Assembly (NCBI GenBank): GCA_019353055.1
Contig: JABAHL010000005.1
Location: 107,260-171,259 of the forward strand
Length of the DNA: 64,000 nucleotides
DNA from: Faucicola osloensis_C
GTDB lineage: Bacteria; Pseudomonadota; Gammaproteobacteria; Pseudomonadales; Moraxellaceae
Direction: 5' to 3'
Positions 63,356-64,000 of the stretch are shown one piece after another (position 1 is the first letter of the stretch; every line of letters begins with the position of its first letter). Under the pieces are notes generated by a model that worked only from the letters and a program-made list of their open reading frames with translations, was not told the DNA's origin and did no database searches. A program made the position numbers and the translations under genes.

Positions 63356-63514
63356 ACCTTGACATGGTGGGGGTCGTCTGTTCGAGTCAGATTATGCCTA
63401 CCATATTCCAAAAGCCCCAGTCGATTGATTGGGGCTTTTTTATTGCAGTGATATCAGGGGTTTACGTGGTTTTGCGAGAGTTGAAATTTTGACCACTTTT
63501 GTGATTTTGGGCAC
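63356..63514 (+). repeat. attR-side direct repeat: tRNA-Val 3' fragment
   Basis: Same sequence as 3220-3378, including the anticodon-loop side to the CCA end of tRNA-Val and the terminator. The 5' half of a tRNA is absent here, so it is not a functional gene. Marks the right border of the island. Confidence 0.9.
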
Positions 63515-63534
63515 AGAAAAATCGCTTAAAAATC

Positions 63535-63565
63535 TTGTGTGCCCAAATTGTGCCCAAATTGTGCC
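63535..63565 (+). repeat. Three TTGTGCCCAAA-type repeats next to attR
   Basis: GTGCCCAAATT-like units recur at an 11-bp period (GTGTGCCCAAATT, GTGCCCAAATT, GTGCC). They mirror the 11-bp GGTGACCA repeats at the left border in position and period. Confidence 0.5.
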
Positions 63566-63948
63566 TTGGTTAATTTTTGAGCAAGTAGATTTTGACCCCC
63601 ACCCGAATTTAAAAGAGATGAAACTGGATTTATTTCTTTCAACTTTAATCACTCATTTTAAATAGCCTTCATGCCCTAAAAAAAATCCTTTCAAAGTTAT
63701 TCCCTCCAAATTAAAAACATGGCTATTAGAAACTTTAAGACATTGACACACTAGTTTAGTTAGCCGTCTTGAGATTGGAAAAATAGATACAAAAGTTGTT
63801 ATACGGACTATATAAAGTTTTGAGTTTTCACGGTACGACTCTAAATCCACATACTAATAAAATAATACATAAGCAAAAATTCAATATATTATAGTTAAAC
63901 CTATATTATAATGAACACAATTTAAATTTTCATAGATAGATAGTGCCA
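63566..63948. other. Flank beyond attR, no gene supported
   Basis: Only short AT-rich frames. The last ~60 bp should hold the left end of the IS630-type element. Confidence 0.4.
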
Positions 63949-64000
63949 TGCCGAACCTATACGACCAAGACCTAAGAAAGCGCGCCATTGCCTACTGGCA
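63949..64000 (+). CDS. Start of an IS630-family transposase (3' end beyond window)
   Basis: MPNLYDQDLRKRAIAYW matches the usual opening of IS630-type OrfA/transposase proteins (YSxDLRxRVI). The gene runs off the window. Confidence 0.7.

Noticed and set aside
63357..63403. A second tRNA-Val gene
   Set aside because: Only the anticodon-loop-to-CCA part is present; there is no acceptor 5' strand or D arm.

Overview
The window is low-GC bacterial DNA. Its gene content (type I-F CRISPR-Cas, Rep_3 replicon, PPK2, many IS3/IS1/IS5/IS256 elements) fits a gammaproteobacterium of the Moraxellaceae (Moraxella/Psychrobacter-like). The genus is an inference; no rRNA is present.

Layout. 1-3.2 kb is ordinary chromosome: the N-terminal part of a DUF11-type surface protein, ppk2, a small exported protein and an intact tRNA-Val(GAC). 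The last 48 bases of that tRNA plus its downstream flank (3220-3378) recur as a direct repeat at 63356-63514 (159 bp, about 7 mismatches). The 60 kb between behave as one composite island of defence and mobility genes integrated at tRNA-Val.

3.5-21.6 kb: a complete type I-F CRISPR-Cas system. The array has about 156 repeats and 155 spacers and is read on the minus strand from a leader at 12.85-13.0 kb. It is followed by csy4, csy3, csy2, csy1, cas2-3 and cas1, all minus. In the cas3-csy1 gap lies a separate plus-strand mini-CRISPR unit with its own consensus-like promoter, a 20-nt spacer and a terminator-like second repeat. Its spacer matches, behind a CC PAM and over the seed, a site inside the putative csy1 promoter. 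It looks like a Cas-regulating RNA that lets Cascade repress its own operon; this is the most interesting locus here.

21.8-33 kb: a plasmid-type replicon (five 22-bp iterons plus Rep_3 initiator), an XRE/excisionase/integrase module, an operon with two very large tyrosine-recombinase-like proteins, a serine resolvase and a RelE/XRE toxin-antitoxin pair. 34-38.3 kb: an IS3 element, a DUF421 membrane protein and an IS256 element. 38.4-42.1 kb: a type II Zorya system (zorA, zorB, zorE) with two small upstream genes. 42.7-44.1 kb: a second IS3 element. The two IS3 elements carry six short insertions (20-62 nt) that share termini and covarying hairpins, an apparently uncatalogued mini-element family.

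44-53 kb: gene remnants, an IS1-derived MITE, a retron-type reverse transcriptase, HicAB, two DIP1984-like helical proteins, a deaminase-fold protein without zinc ligands, and a 914-aa coiled-coil protein ending in a HicA-like domain, followed by a fresh IS1-family insertion. 53.2-61 kb: a zinc-ribbon / NERD-kinase-SF1 helicase / winged-helix operon (Mokosh-like), whose upstream XRE gene is cut by an IS5 element. 61.2-63.1 kb: a Fic protein and a truncated second Fic gene. The window ends in the start of an IS630-type transposase.
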